A stretch of 64,000 bases of DNA, taken from NCBI RefSeq assembly GCF_000807855.2, contig NZ_JRYR02000002.1, positions 1,577,845 through 1,641,844 on the forward strand. The letters run 5' to 3'. The position numbers were made by a program, and so were the translations under genes. This document shows positions 16,040-26,000 of the stretch, piece by piece (positions within the stretch are counted from its first letter, which is position 1; each line of letters begins with the position of its first letter). This stretch comes from Flammeovirga pacifica. Its GTDB lineage: Bacteria; Bacteroidota; Bacteroidia; Cytophagales; Flammeovirgaceae. Below the pieces are notes generated by a model. That model did not search any database, was not told where the DNA came from, and saw only the letters and a program-made list of their open reading frames with translations.

Positions 16040-19000
16040 ATGAACTATTTTACCAAGTGTAAGAAGCATCTCGCTTTACTTGCCTTGCTTGCATGTACCT
16101 ATACGGTAGAAGCGCAGGATGTAGACGTAGATGTTAACTTAAATATCGTGCACTCTGTGGACGGTGTTTCAGACTTCGGGCGTGAGCGTCACATGATTAT
16201 TCACTCCACTCCAACGGATGCCGATTGGATAGGAGAGGAAGACAAAAGAGAGTATTTGATTAACGACTTAGATGTGTACTTTGGCCGTGATAACGGTTCT
16301 GCTACATGGAAGTTTAACAATACTCCAGAGGATCCTAACAGAGCAAATAAGCCAGATTTAGATTGGATGGTTGGTGAAGCAGATCGTCTAAAAAGACTTT
16401 ATGATAAAGAGTATTTAGCGCATCAGTGGGAATACAAAGGCCCAATGATTATGGGTACTAACCCTCACTCCACTTATCCTACATTAAGCTGGCATGACGA
16501 CGGTATTACATGGACAGGATGGCAACCAAAAGATGTGGAGACTTCTGCAGAATGGGTAGTGCAATATCTTGATAACTACTTTAAAGATAATCCAGGACAA
16601 TCTGGAGAGCCTATGCCTACGTATTGGGAGGTAGTGAACGAGATTGACATGTTAATGATGACAGGTCATATGTGTTGGACTAACCTTGATGATGTATGGA
16701 AATACCATAACCTTGTGGCAGAAAAGGTGAAAGAAAAATTAGGTGCTCGTGCTCCTAAAGTTGGTGGTTTAACATGGGGTATGCACGATTTCCATATGTT
16801 AGATTGGACAAGCCGTTACTCTGCAGAATTAGCGATATCATGGGGTGTACCTGCAGAAGCAGTCACTGATCAATACGCACAATACAGACAAAATGATTGG
16901 TACCAATGGGATGTAATGTGGCAAGGATTCATCGATCACTGTGGTGATAACATGGATTATTATGCTGTGCATATTTACGATTGGCCATCATGGGAAACAC
17001 CTTCTTCACACTTAAGAAGAGGTGGTCATACAGAAGCTATGTTTGATATCTTAGAGTGGTATGACAATCATAAGTTCGGAAAAAGAAAAGATATTGTTTT
17101 GTCAGAATATGGTGCCGTATCAGGTCATTATATCCATAACATGCCGGATGCAGATCCACACAGAAGAGACTGGGAGAACTTAAAGCCTTTCAACTCAATG
17201 TTGATGCAATTTTTAGAGCGTCCTTCACACATTATCTTATCGATGCCATTTACACCAACAAAAGCACACTGGGGTGACCATGTGAATGCAAATGGTGATA
17301 TTACTAGCCGTTATCCGTATAAGATGTTAGACGATTTAGACGGTGATGGTGACTACGAATGGACTGGTTTTATTCGTTTCTTCGAGCTTTGGAGCGACGT
17401 AAAAGGTACTCGTGTAGATACTAAATCAGACAACAAAGATGTACAAGTTGATGCCTATGTTGATGGCAACAAAATGTACTTGATTCTAAACAACTTACTA
17501 GGAACTCAAACGGCTGTAAATCTTAATTTCTTTGATGATTATGCCGCAAAAGTAACGGAAGTAAATACAAAACACTTATTCCTTGATTTAGGACAGGGTG
17601 CATTTGGTGTACCGACTATTACAAGAGAAACTTTAGGTACAGCACCTGGTAAAGTGGTTTTGGATGGCGATGCAACGATGGTATTGGAGTATGTATTTGA
17701 TAACGCACTTGTATTAGACCAAACAAATAAAGAATACAAATTTATGGGTGAAAAGCTTGGTACGGGGTCAACTCCAACCGGTGGTGATAAAATCCATAAA
17801 GGTATAGGCGATGGTGTGTTAACAGCCAACGTAAATAATGTAACAGTTCCATCAGGAGCTTTTGAAGCACAAATCAGAATTTCTGGTGATTTCTTCTCCT
17901 CTCATGTAGGTGTTCCAGAAATTACAATCAATGGAAATGTGGTAAATTATGATGGTAACGTAAGAGGTGATACGGAGAATGAAGGACACAACAAATGGTT
18001 AGGTGTTTTAGAAATTCCTTTCCCTGCAGAATACCTTCAAGCATCTAACGTGATTACTTGTAAAGCAAACAATCAAGTAGAGTATGCAACTGTTCAAATT
18101 CAAGTTTGGGATTACTCTAAAGCGCCTGGTAGAGGGGCAACAGATGCAGTAGCTGTACAAGGTATTTCTATCGATGGAACGCAAGAATTAATGTATGGTA
18201 AGACAGTCGGTTTAACAGCTGATTTCTCTCCAGCAAATGCAACGAACAAAAACTTAACTTGGACATCAAGTGATACTGATGTGATTAAAGTAAGTGATTT
18301 AGGTGTTATTGAAGCAGTAGCTACAAATGGTTCTGCTACAATTACGGCTACTTCAGAAGATGGTTCACATGTAGCAACACATTCAATTGCTGCTATTCCT
18401 TTTTCAGCAACTCCTGTATCAAGTATTTCTATTGTTGAAGGGGCTTCTATGAATGTTGATTTCTATGTGACGACGCCAGTAACATTAACTATTCTTCCAG
18501 AAGACGCAACGAACCAAGATGTGGTTTGGTCTAGTTCTAATGAAGAAGCAGTGACCGTCGATGCATCAACAGGAAAAGTAAACGGTATTGCTATTGGTGA
18601 GTCTGCTGTGATTACAGCAACAATAAATGATAATGGTACGGTATATACTGCGTCTACTACAGTAAATGTGGGTATTGTAGGTGAAGAAACAATTTATTGT
18701 GAATCACTACCTCAAGAAGTAACAGGTAATACAACTTATAACTTTGATGTAAATGTAAATTTAATTGGTGCTAGAGATGTAGTTGTTGAATTACTAAGCG
18801 GTAGCACAGTTTTAGGTACAGGTACAACGTCGGCAGATGTAAAAGGTAAAGAAACTGTTTCAGTAGAAGTAAACTTGAATTCTGTACCATCAGTGGGTCA
18901 ATATACACTTAGAGCTACTGCTTTAAATGGTGGTCAGGTGGTCACACAATGTACTTCATCATTGAACATGTTAGATCAAATCCGTCCTTCAAGCATCGCA

Positions 19001-22000
19001 ATAACAGATTGGTTACGTGAAGTGGAAATTGGTCAAACATTACCAGTAACAGCAGAGGTACTTCCTGAAAATGCATACAATAAAACGGTACTTTGGACTT
19101 CTTCTAATCAAGGAGTAGCCTCAGTAAATGCGGAAGGAACAGTAACAGGTTTAGCTTTAGGTTCTACAGTAATTAGAGGTACAACTCAAGACGGTGGTTT
19201 AGTTGCTGAAGTAACAGTGCAAGTAAAATCTCAAGTGGTAGTTCAACCAACAACGATTACTATTCCATCAGATATTACAGTTTTCCCTAACGGACAATTA
19301 CAAATCAATCCAGTATTTGATCCGGTATGGACAACAGAAACAGACATCAATTGGTCATCAAGTAACTCTTTAGTAACGGTAGATAATAACGGTTTAATTA
19401 CTGCAGGAGGAGCAACAGGAACATTTACTTTAACAGCAACATCAGCTTCAAGTGCAAGCGTTGTGGCAACAAGTGCAGGTAATGTAGGTACAACTTTATC
19501 AATAGAAGCAGAAGCATTCACAGGAATGGGAGGGCCAACAGGTGAAATTGCTATTTATGAATTGGCTTCAGCGTCAAAAGGTAAAGCAATCAATAACGTT
19601 CAGTCAGGCGATTATGTAGAATATCAAGTATATGTACCTAAAGCAGGTGAATATAGAGTATCGTTCTATGCAGGTACTGGCGAGACAGATGGTGTCATTG
19701 AAATGTATGTCAATGGTGAAAGCAAAGGAACGAAACAAGTACCAAAAAATGAATGGGACGCATTTGCTCCAGTTACTTTAGAAAGTAATGTGATCTTGCC
19801 AGAAGGTAATGTTACCATTGGTGTAGTAGCTGCAGGTTCATCTCAATGGAACTGGAACTTAGATTATTTCCAATTGGCTTTCCAAGGAGAAATTGTTTGT
19901 GATGCTCTAACAGGAGTTCAAATTAATGCGTCAAACACTACGGTCACACAAGGTGATGATGTAACGTTTGTTGCTCAATTATTACCAACATCTGCTTGTC
20001 CTGAAAATGTAACTTGGTCATCAAGTAATACAAATATTGCAACGGTAGATAATAACGGTAAGGTAACAGGTGTAGGTGTTGGTACCGCAACAATTACAGC
20101 ACAAGCATTGAGCTTTACTGCAACGCAAGATGTAATTGTAGAAGGTATTCCTGATGTTCCTGTAACAGGCGTTAGTTTAAACCTTACAGAGGTGCAATTA
20201 AGTGAAAATGGTACTGCACAATTGATCGCAAGTGTTCAGCCAGCAAACGCGACAAACAAATCTGTAGTTTGGTCTACATCAGATGCATCAATTGCAACGG
20301 TAGATAATAATGGTTTAGTGACTGCAGTAAGAGAAGGAGATGCTGTAATTACGGTAACTTCAGTAGTAGGAACTTATACAGCATCTACCAATGTAAATGT
20401 AAGTACTCAAGTAATTTCTGTAACAGGTGTGACGGTAAATACAACATCAGTTAACCTAATTACAGGAGGAACTAGTGCATTAGTAGCTACGGTATTACCA
20501 AATAACGCATCGAATAAAGCAGTAGTTTGGTCATCAAATAATGCTGCTGTGGCAACTGTAGATAACAATGGTGTTGTAGTAGCAGTTGGTGTAGGTTCGA
20601 CAGATGTTATTGTAACTACTGTAGACGGATCTTTCACTGCAACAACTTCAGTAACGGTAACAAGTGGTAACAATGGCGGCGGATCAGGTGATCCTCACAC
20701 AATTGAAGCAGAAACTTTTGTGACAACTGGAGGTACATTTAACGATGGTTTTGTTCCGTTAGGAGTAAATAAGGTAGACGGTATCGGTATTAACTGGGTG
20801 AACTCAGGTGATTATGTTGAATATAATGTGAACCTAACAGGTACTTTTAACATTGATTACTTTATCTCTACTCCAGAAAATAATACGGCAATTGAAATGT
20901 TAGTTGACGGAGTTTCAGTAGGAACAGATAACGTGAACAATAATGGAAGTTGGGATAACTACGCTGCATTAAGGTCTCTGCATCAAGTTACATTAAGTGG
21001 ATCTCATACTGTTAGAATTCAGGCAGTTGGATCAAATAACTGGCAATGGAACTTAGATAAAGTAGTATTAACTCCTGTAGATAACGGAGGCCCAGTAATT
21101 GTTGATGTAACAGGAGTCAACCTAGACGCTTCAACAATCAATTTAGATCCTGATTATACTACTCAGTTAACAGCGACAGTTTTACCTCTAGATGCAACAG
21201 ATCAAGCTGTAACTTGGTCAACTTCTGATGCTTCTGTAGCAACAGTAACTGACGGTTTAGTGTATGCAGTTGCTTCAGGTACAGCAACGATTACAGTAAC
21301 AACTAATGATGGTGGATTCCAAGCATCAGCATCAGTTACAGTAAATACCATCGATGAAGGTGGGTATGCTCAATTAGTGATCGAAGCAGAAGATTTTGAA
21401 TCGACTACAGGTACATTTAACGATGGTTTTGTTCCGTTAGGAGTGAATAAGGTAGATGGTATCGGTATTAACTGGGTGAACTCAGGTGATGAATCAGAAT
21501 ATACAATTAATGTAACTACAGCAGGTACATATGATATTGAATATATGGTTTCTACTCCAGAGAATAATGCTCAAATTCAAGTTCAAATAGACGGTGTAAC
21601 GGTATCAACAGATGATGTTCCGAATAATGGACAGTGGGATGCATATACAGCATTGACTGGATCAGGAACAGCCACATTATCAGTAGGTACACACACTGTG
21701 AAGTTTGTAGCAACAGGTAGTAATAATTGGCAATGGAACTTAGATAAAGTAACTTTAACAACAGGTTCTTCATCTATGAGAACATTAGCTGCAGAAGTAG
21801 CTCAGCCAAAAATGAATATCTATCCTAACCCATCATCGGAGGTAGTCAACTTAACAGGACTATCAAACGGTACGTATGTTGTAGCTCTTTACAACATAAA
21901 CGGTCAGGAGATTTTCAATACAAAAATTGACTTTAGATATACACATCAATTTAATGTAAGTTCTCTAAATACAGGGATTTACTTATTGAGAGTGGTAGGT

Positions 22001-22042
22001 GAAGGAGTTGATTTGAAAGAAAGAATTTCAGTAAAAAAATAA
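16040..22042 (+). CDS. GH86 beta-agarase/porphyranase, multimodular, T9SS-exported (GH86-A)
   Basis: 2000 aa from the start at 16040 (MNYFTKCKK), chosen because the paralogue starts with MNYFT and a signal peptide follows directly. The GH86 catalytic region is at about 25-600. The clan GH-A acid/base is E201 in YWEVVNEIDM and the nucleophile is E356 in VLSEYGAV. GH86 enzymes cut beta-1,4 bonds in agarose or porphyran. Bacterial Ig-like (BIG2) domains follow from about 703, a CBM6-like module at about 1150-1283, three BIG2 (1287-1542), CBM6-like (1552-1680), BIG2, CBM6-like (1777-1908), and a T9SS sorting domain (about 1922-2000, NIYPNPSSEVVNL). It should act at the cell surface or be released. 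The Pro usual after the acid/base Glu is Ile here. A terminator follows. Confidence 0.93.
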   Translation: MNYFTKCKKHLALLALLACTYTVEAQDVDVDVNLNIVHSVDGVSDFGRERHMIIHSTPTDADWIGEEDKREYLINDLDVYFGRDNGSATWKFNNTPEDPNRANKPDLDWMVGEADRLKRLYDKEYLAHQWEYKGPMIMGTNPHSTYPTLSWHDDGITWTGWQPKDVETSAEWVVQYLDNYFKDNPGQSGEPMPTYWEVVNEIDMLMMTGHMCWTNLDDVWKYHNLVAEKVKEKLGARAPKVGGLTWGMHDFHMLDWTSRYSAELAISWGVPAEAVTDQYAQYRQNDWYQWDVMWQGFIDHCGDNMDYYAVHIYDWPSWETPSSHLRRGGHTEAMFDILEWYDNHKFGKRKDIVLSEYGAVSGHYIHNMPDADPHRRDWENLKPFNSMLMQFLERPSHIILSMPFTPTKAHWGDHVNANGDITSRYPYKMLDDLDGDGDYEWTGFIRFFELWSDVKGTRVDTKSDNKDVQVDAYVDGNKMYLILNNLLGTQTAVNLNFFDDYAAKVTEVNTKHLFLDLGQGAFGVPTITRETLGTAPGKVVLDGDATMVLEYVFDNALVLDQTNKEYKFMGEKLGTGSTPTGGDKIHKGIGDGVLTANVNNVTVPSGAFEAQIRISGDFFSSHVGVPEITINGNVVNYDGNVRGDTENEGHNKWLGVLEIPFPAEYLQASNVITCKANNQVEYATVQIQVWDYSKAPGRGATDAVAVQGISIDGTQELMYGKTVGLTADFSPANATNKNLTWTSSDTDVIKVSDLGVIEAVATNGSATITATSEDGSHVATHSIAAIPFSATPVSSISIVEGASMNVDFYVTTPVTLTILPEDATNQDVVWSSSNEEAVTVDASTGKVNGIAIGESAVITATINDNGTVYTASTTVNVGIVGEETIYCESLPQEVTGNTTYNFDVNVNLIGARDVVVELLSGSTVLGTGTTSADVKGKETVSVEVNLNSVPSVGQYTLRATALNGGQVVTQCTSSLNMLDQIRPSSIAITDWLREVEIGQTLPVTAEVLPENAYNKTVLWTSSNQGVASVNAEGTVTGLALGSTVIRGTTQDGGLVAEVTVQVKSQVVVQPTTITIPSDITVFPNGQLQINPVFDPVWTTETDINWSSSNSLVTVDNNGLITAGGATGTFTLTATSASSASVVATSAGNVGTTLSIEAEAFTGMGGPTGEIAIYELASASKGKAINNVQSGDYVEYQVYVPKAGEYRVSFYAGTGETDGVIEMYVNGESKGTKQVPKNEWDAFAPVTLESNVILPEGNVTIGVVAAGSSQWNWNLDYFQLAFQGEIVCDALTGVQINASNTTVTQGDDVTFVAQLLPTSACPENVTWSSSNTNIATVDNNGKVTGVGVGTATITAQALSFTATQDVIVEGIPDVPVTGVSLNLTEVQLSENGTAQLIASVQPANATNKSVVWSTSDASIATVDNNGLVTAVREGDAVITVTSVVGTYTASTNVNVSTQVISVTGVTVNTTSVNLITGGTSALVATVLPNNASNKAVVWSSNNAAVATVDNNGVVVAVGVGSTDVIVTTVDGSFTATTSVTVTSGNNGGGSGDPHTIEAETFVTTGGTFNDGFVPLGVNKVDGIGINWVNSGDYVEYNVNLTGTFNIDYFISTPENNTAIEMLVDGVSVGTDNVNNNGSWDNYAALRSLHQVTLSGSHTVRIQAVGSNNWQWNLDKVVLTPVDNGGPVIVDVTGVNLDASTINLDPDYTTQLTATVLPLDATDQAVTWSTSDASVATVTDGLVYAVASGTATITVTTNDGGFQASASVTVNTIDEGGYAQLVIEAEDFESTTGTFNDGFVPLGVNKVDGIGINWVNSGDESEYTINVTTAGTYDIEYMVSTPENNAQIQVQIDGVTVSTDDVPNNGQWDAYTALTGSGTATLSVGTHTVKFVATGSNNWQWNLDKVTLTTGSSSMRTLAAEVAQPKMNIYPNPSSEVVNLTGLSNGTYVVALYNINGQEIFNTKIDFRYTHQFNVSSLNTGIYLLRVVGEGVDLKERISVKK
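20732..20812 (+). repeat. 81-bp internal repeat, copy 1 (CBM6-like module 2)
   Basis: This segment of the GH86-A gene is repeated at 21410-21490 with only two substitutions over 81 bases. It encodes GTFNDGFVPLGVNKVDGIGI and the adjoining NWVNSGD. The modules around it are far more diverged, which indicates recent duplication or gene conversion between modules. Confidence 0.85.
21410..21490 (+). repeat. 81-bp internal repeat, copy 2 (CBM6-like module 3)
   Basis: Partner of 20732-20812, 79 of 81 bases identical. Both changes (A to G, C to T) are silent, leaving the encoded ligand-contact region of the two CBM6-like modules the same. Confidence 0.85.
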
Positions 22043-22062
22043 GCTGCTCTCTCTATAATTTA

Positions 22063-22096
22063 AGCGGGCTTTCGGAAACGGAAGTCCGCTTTTTTT
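22063..22096 (+). terminator. Terminator of GH86-A
   Basis: AGCGGGCTTTCG pairs with CGGAAGTCCGCT (12 bp, two G-U pairs) around GAAA, followed by a T-run, 20 bases after the stop codon. Confidence 0.9.
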
Positions 22097-22170
22097 ATAC
22101 TTGATATTTAGAGTTAGAATGGATTTATATCAGCAAAGCGTGAATAACGAATAGTAAGTGAGATTATATT

Positions 22171-22333
22171 TTATCATTAGTTATTGATGAAAATGGCAAA
22201 TTAAAAGCAGGTAAAATAAAGGGTAATTTGGATCAAGTGGTGATGTAACAAGTACATGAAATAGCCACAACCCTCTATCAGTTATATGAGACAAGATGTT
22301 CAAGTAGAAATGAATATTCCATTGATATATTAA
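22171..22333 (+). pseudogene. Relic resembling a TonB C-terminal domain
   Basis: In one frame the text reads LSLVIDENGKLKAGKIKGN, the usual opening of a TonB/energy-transducer C-terminal domain, then hits TAA at 22246. From 22295, in a frame shifted by one, it reads DVQVEMNIPLIY and stops, which resembles the V-x-V-x-x-x-I-P-I end of the same domain. One stop and one frameshift in about 160 bases, with no upstream gene body, suggest a decayed fragment. The identification is by eye and tentative. Confidence 0.35.
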
Positions 22334-22375
22334 CCTGAGTTCGTCAAAATACACTGTTATAATATAAACTCTAAC

Positions 22376-22412
22376 CCCATATGGATACCATTAATCTGTA
22401 TGGGATATTTTT
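22376..22412 (+). terminator. Terminator-like hairpin
   Basis: CCCATA pairs with TATGGG around a 17-base loop, followed by ATATTTTTTAT. It lies just after the TonB-like relic and may be its former terminator. A 6-bp hairpin CCTTAA/TTAAGG followed by CTATTTTTT lies near 22600-22625. The remainder of 22097-22630 shows nothing else. Confidence 0.4.
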
Positions 22413-22630
22413 TATGAATGCACTTATCTTAAATCTGTATCAAAATCCTTGAAATTTGTACTTAGATACTTATGCTATGAGTTATGATAAGTACGATTAA
22501 GTAAATTATTTCATGATATTTAAATAGATAAAGTGAAGTAGTTTAGTCATTTTGTGATAAAACACTTGTACAATGAACATTATATAAAAAACCTTAAATA
22601 TGAACTGTTAAGGCTATTTTTTATTTTTCT

Positions 22631-22722
22631 GTCTAGTCTAATGTTGATAAAATTTTTTGATGTTCAGATTTATTTACTCTTTGAACAAGTGTCTTTTTTC
22701 AGTATTCAGTTTTTGTCTAGTT
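22631..22722 (+). promoter_or_regulatory. Paired GTCTAGT boxes upstream of GH86-B
   Basis: GTCTAGTC at 22631-22638 and GTCTAGTT at 22715-22722, 84 bases apart. The downstream box is embedded in the same 16 bases, CAGTTTTTGTCTAGTT, found ahead of GH86-A. Likely a shared activator-binding region; this is inference. Confidence 0.5.
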
Positions 22723-22773
22723 GGAATCTTTGAACCCCTAAGTATTATTTAGAAAATTGATAATGTATTAAAT

Positions 22774-22825
22774 ACACTTGTAGCTCTGTAACTTATGTTT
22801 GACGGAACCCAAAAGCTACAAGTGT
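22774..22825 (+). promoter_or_regulatory. Inverted repeat in GH86-B leader
   Basis: ACACTTGTAGCT (22774-22785) pairs perfectly with AGCTACAAGTGT (22814-22825), 28-base loop. The loop contains TATGTTTG (22794-22801), a match to the -7 promoter element, though no good -33 element lies at the right distance. ACACAACG and GGAGG follow, as in the GH86-A leader. It could be an operator around a promoter or an RNA stem. Confidence 0.5.
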
Positions 22826-23063
22826 TATTTAACACAACGATGAATAAGGAGGACCGTCCTTTCAAACAATATCTACTGATTATACTATGAAATAGATGAA
22901 CTTATGGCAGATTCTAAAAAAGAATTTTTTAGGTAAACCAACAAGAAAATGAGCTAGCCTCATTACACAACTGTACACAACTCACTCTCAATGATTATTT
23001 TTTCTACTGGATCGCATATATCAGAGTGAGATTAATGAAATGTTAATTATTACTATTTAAAAG

Positions 23064-26000
23064 ATGAACTATTTTACTATGCTTCACAAAAGAATTCTTG
23101 CAATTTTTTTGTTAGTATCCTGTACGCTTATATCTCAAGCTCAGGATGTTGATGTTGATGTCAACGTCAATTTTAAACACTCCGTAAATGGAGCTTCAGA
23201 ATTTAATAGAGAAGACTACATGACTATTCATGGTACTTCTTATGAAACAGACTGGGAAGGAGAGGAAGACAAGTTAGATTACCTATTGAATGATCTTGAT
23301 ACTTATTTTGGGCGTGACAATGGTTCGGCTACTTGGAAGTTCTCGGCAACTGAAGAAGATCCCAACAGACCTAATAGACCTTCTCTTGATCATATGAAAT
23401 CATTAGGGAATTGGTTAAAAGGGGAGTATGATAAAGACTTTAATACGCATCAATACGAAAAAAGGTCTAAAGAAATGATCATGGGTACCAACCCTCACCC
23501 TACTTACCCAACATTAAGTTGGAATGGTGATGGTAACACATGGACAGGATGGCAACCTTATGATGTAGATGTTTCTGCAGAATGGGTAGTGAATTATTTA
23601 GATTACTTCTTCCGTAAAAGCAATGGTGAGGCAGGGGAGCCATTACCTTATTATTGGGAAGTAATTAACGAGCCTGATATGCCAATGATGACAGGACACA
23701 TGATGTGTACATCACAAGAAAAAATTTGGGAATACCATAATTTGGTAGCTCAAGGCATTAGAGAAAGGTTTGGAGTAAATAATCCTAACAGACCAAAAGT
23801 AGGTGGTATGACTTGGGGTCTTCATGATTTTCACTTAAGAGATGGTATTTCTCGTTATAATGAGAATTATTTAGATCAGTGGTTAGAAGGTGATGGTGTG
23901 GCCATTTACCATAACATGATGGATTCGAAAGCAAACGATTATAGAGATGATCCTTGGTATCAATGGGATATTATGTGGCAAGGCTTTATTGACGCTTGTG
24001 GTGAAAACATGGATTTCTATTCTGTACATATTTATGATTGGCCAGGTTGGTCACTTAACGCTAATGATGCTCCTTCAGCAACAAGAGCAGGTGGTCATAC
24101 AGAAGCAATGTTAGATATTATTGAATGGTATGACCTTTATAAAACAGGGGACAGAAAAGAAATGATCATTTCTGAATTTGGAGCTGTTAATGGTAGATAC
24201 AATGAAAGTAATACTCCAGGGGCATACGATCAAAAAAGAATGGATTGGGAAAACATCAAGCCATTCAACTCAATGTTTATGCAGTTCTTAGAACGTCCGG
24301 ATTATATCACAAAGTCAATGCCTTTTACTCCTGTAAAAGCGGTTTGGGGTGATATTGCAGATAAAAACTTACGTTACCCATATGCAATGATGCATCCAGA
24401 TGAAAGTGGTAACTGGGTATGGTCTGAATACATTAAGTTCTTCGAATTATGGAGTAATGTAAAAGGAACAAGAATCGAAACTAAAGCGTCTAATCCAGAT
24501 GTACAAGTGAATGCATATGTGGATGGAAACAAGTTATTCTTAATCTTAAACAACTTAGAAGATAACGAGAAAACAATCAACCTTGCGATGTACGAGGAGT
24601 TTTCTAATCCTATTCAAAATGTGATGATCAAGAATTTATATCTTGATATGAACAAAGGTACTTCAGGTCAGCCGGCATTGGATGTGATGGAAGTTAAAAC
24701 AGCACCAGGTGCTGTAACTCTTTCGAACGATGCTACGATGATTTTAGAGTATACCTTTGCGAACCCAGTGAACTTAAGTGAAACTCTTGAAGAGAAGAAG
24801 TTTATGGGAGAGAAAATTGGTTCAGGTAACCATCCATTTGGTAGTGAGTTAATTCATACAACAGGTACACAAATGTCTACGCAAGTAAATAATGTAGTTG
24901 TACCAACAGGTGATTATGAAGCTACTCTTAGAGTTTCTGGCGCTTTCTTTAAAGCACATATGTCTTCTATCGAAGTGAAATTGAATGGTACTGTGATTGC
25001 TCATGATGGCAATTGGAGAGGAACGGATAACGACTTAAGAAACCAATGGTTAGGGGTATTAGAATTAGATATTCCAGCAGGTTTATTACAAGCCAACAAC
25101 ACGATCGAATGTAAATCAAATGCTCCTTCTGATTGGGCAACTACTCAAATTCAAGTATTTGATTTCTCTAAAGCACCAGGTCGTAGTGGTGTATCTTCTG
25201 TAGCTTTAACTGCTTTATCAATTGATGGTACTTTAGAGTTAATGCAAGGTAAACTGGCGGCTTTAACCGCTTCATTTACACCAGAAAATGCAACAAATAA
25301 AGCTTTAACATGGTCATCGAGTAATGATGGTGTGGCAACGGTAGATGAGTTTGGGGTAGTTACAGCTGTAGCTTCTTCAGGAAGTGCAACAATCACTGCT
25401 ACTTCAGCAGATGGTGGTATTACTGCTACTCATGTAGTTAATGCTATTGCGTTTGCAAACACAGCAGTAGCAAGTGTTACTTTAGATCAAGGTAGTGCTA
25501 TAGATGTTGATTTTTATGTAACAACTCCTCTATCAGTGTCTATCTTACCAGAAGATGCAACAGATCAAGAAGTTGTGTGGTCTAGTTCAGACGCAGAGGT
25601 AGTATCTGTTGATCCTGTTACAGGTAAAGTTCAAGGTTTAGTTATAGGCGGAACAGCTACAATTACAGCAACAGTAGATGGTCAAACATCTTCTATTGAG
25701 GTAAAAGTAGGTATTGTTGGTGATGAAGTAATTTACTGTGAAGCATTACCTCAAGAAGTAACAGGTAATACTCAATATACTTTTGATGTATCTGTTAACT
25801 TACTAGGAAATAGAGAAGTAAAAGTAGAGTTGTTATCAGGTGCAACAGTATTAGGTTCTGGTACTACTCAAGCAGATGTAAAAGGGAAAGAACAACTATC
25901 TGTTGAGGTTAATTTATTAGAAGTACCAGCAATAGGCGATTATACTTTAAAAGTAACTGCTTTAGATGGCGGTGATGTTATTACTGAATGTAGTTCACCA

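Noticed and set aside
19243..20673. Minus-strand frames and periodic repeats inside the GH86 genes
   Set aside because: They mirror the Thr/Val/Ser-rich Ig-like and CBM modules on the coding strand. The repeats are protein modules, not CRISPR: no short identical repeats with unique spacers.
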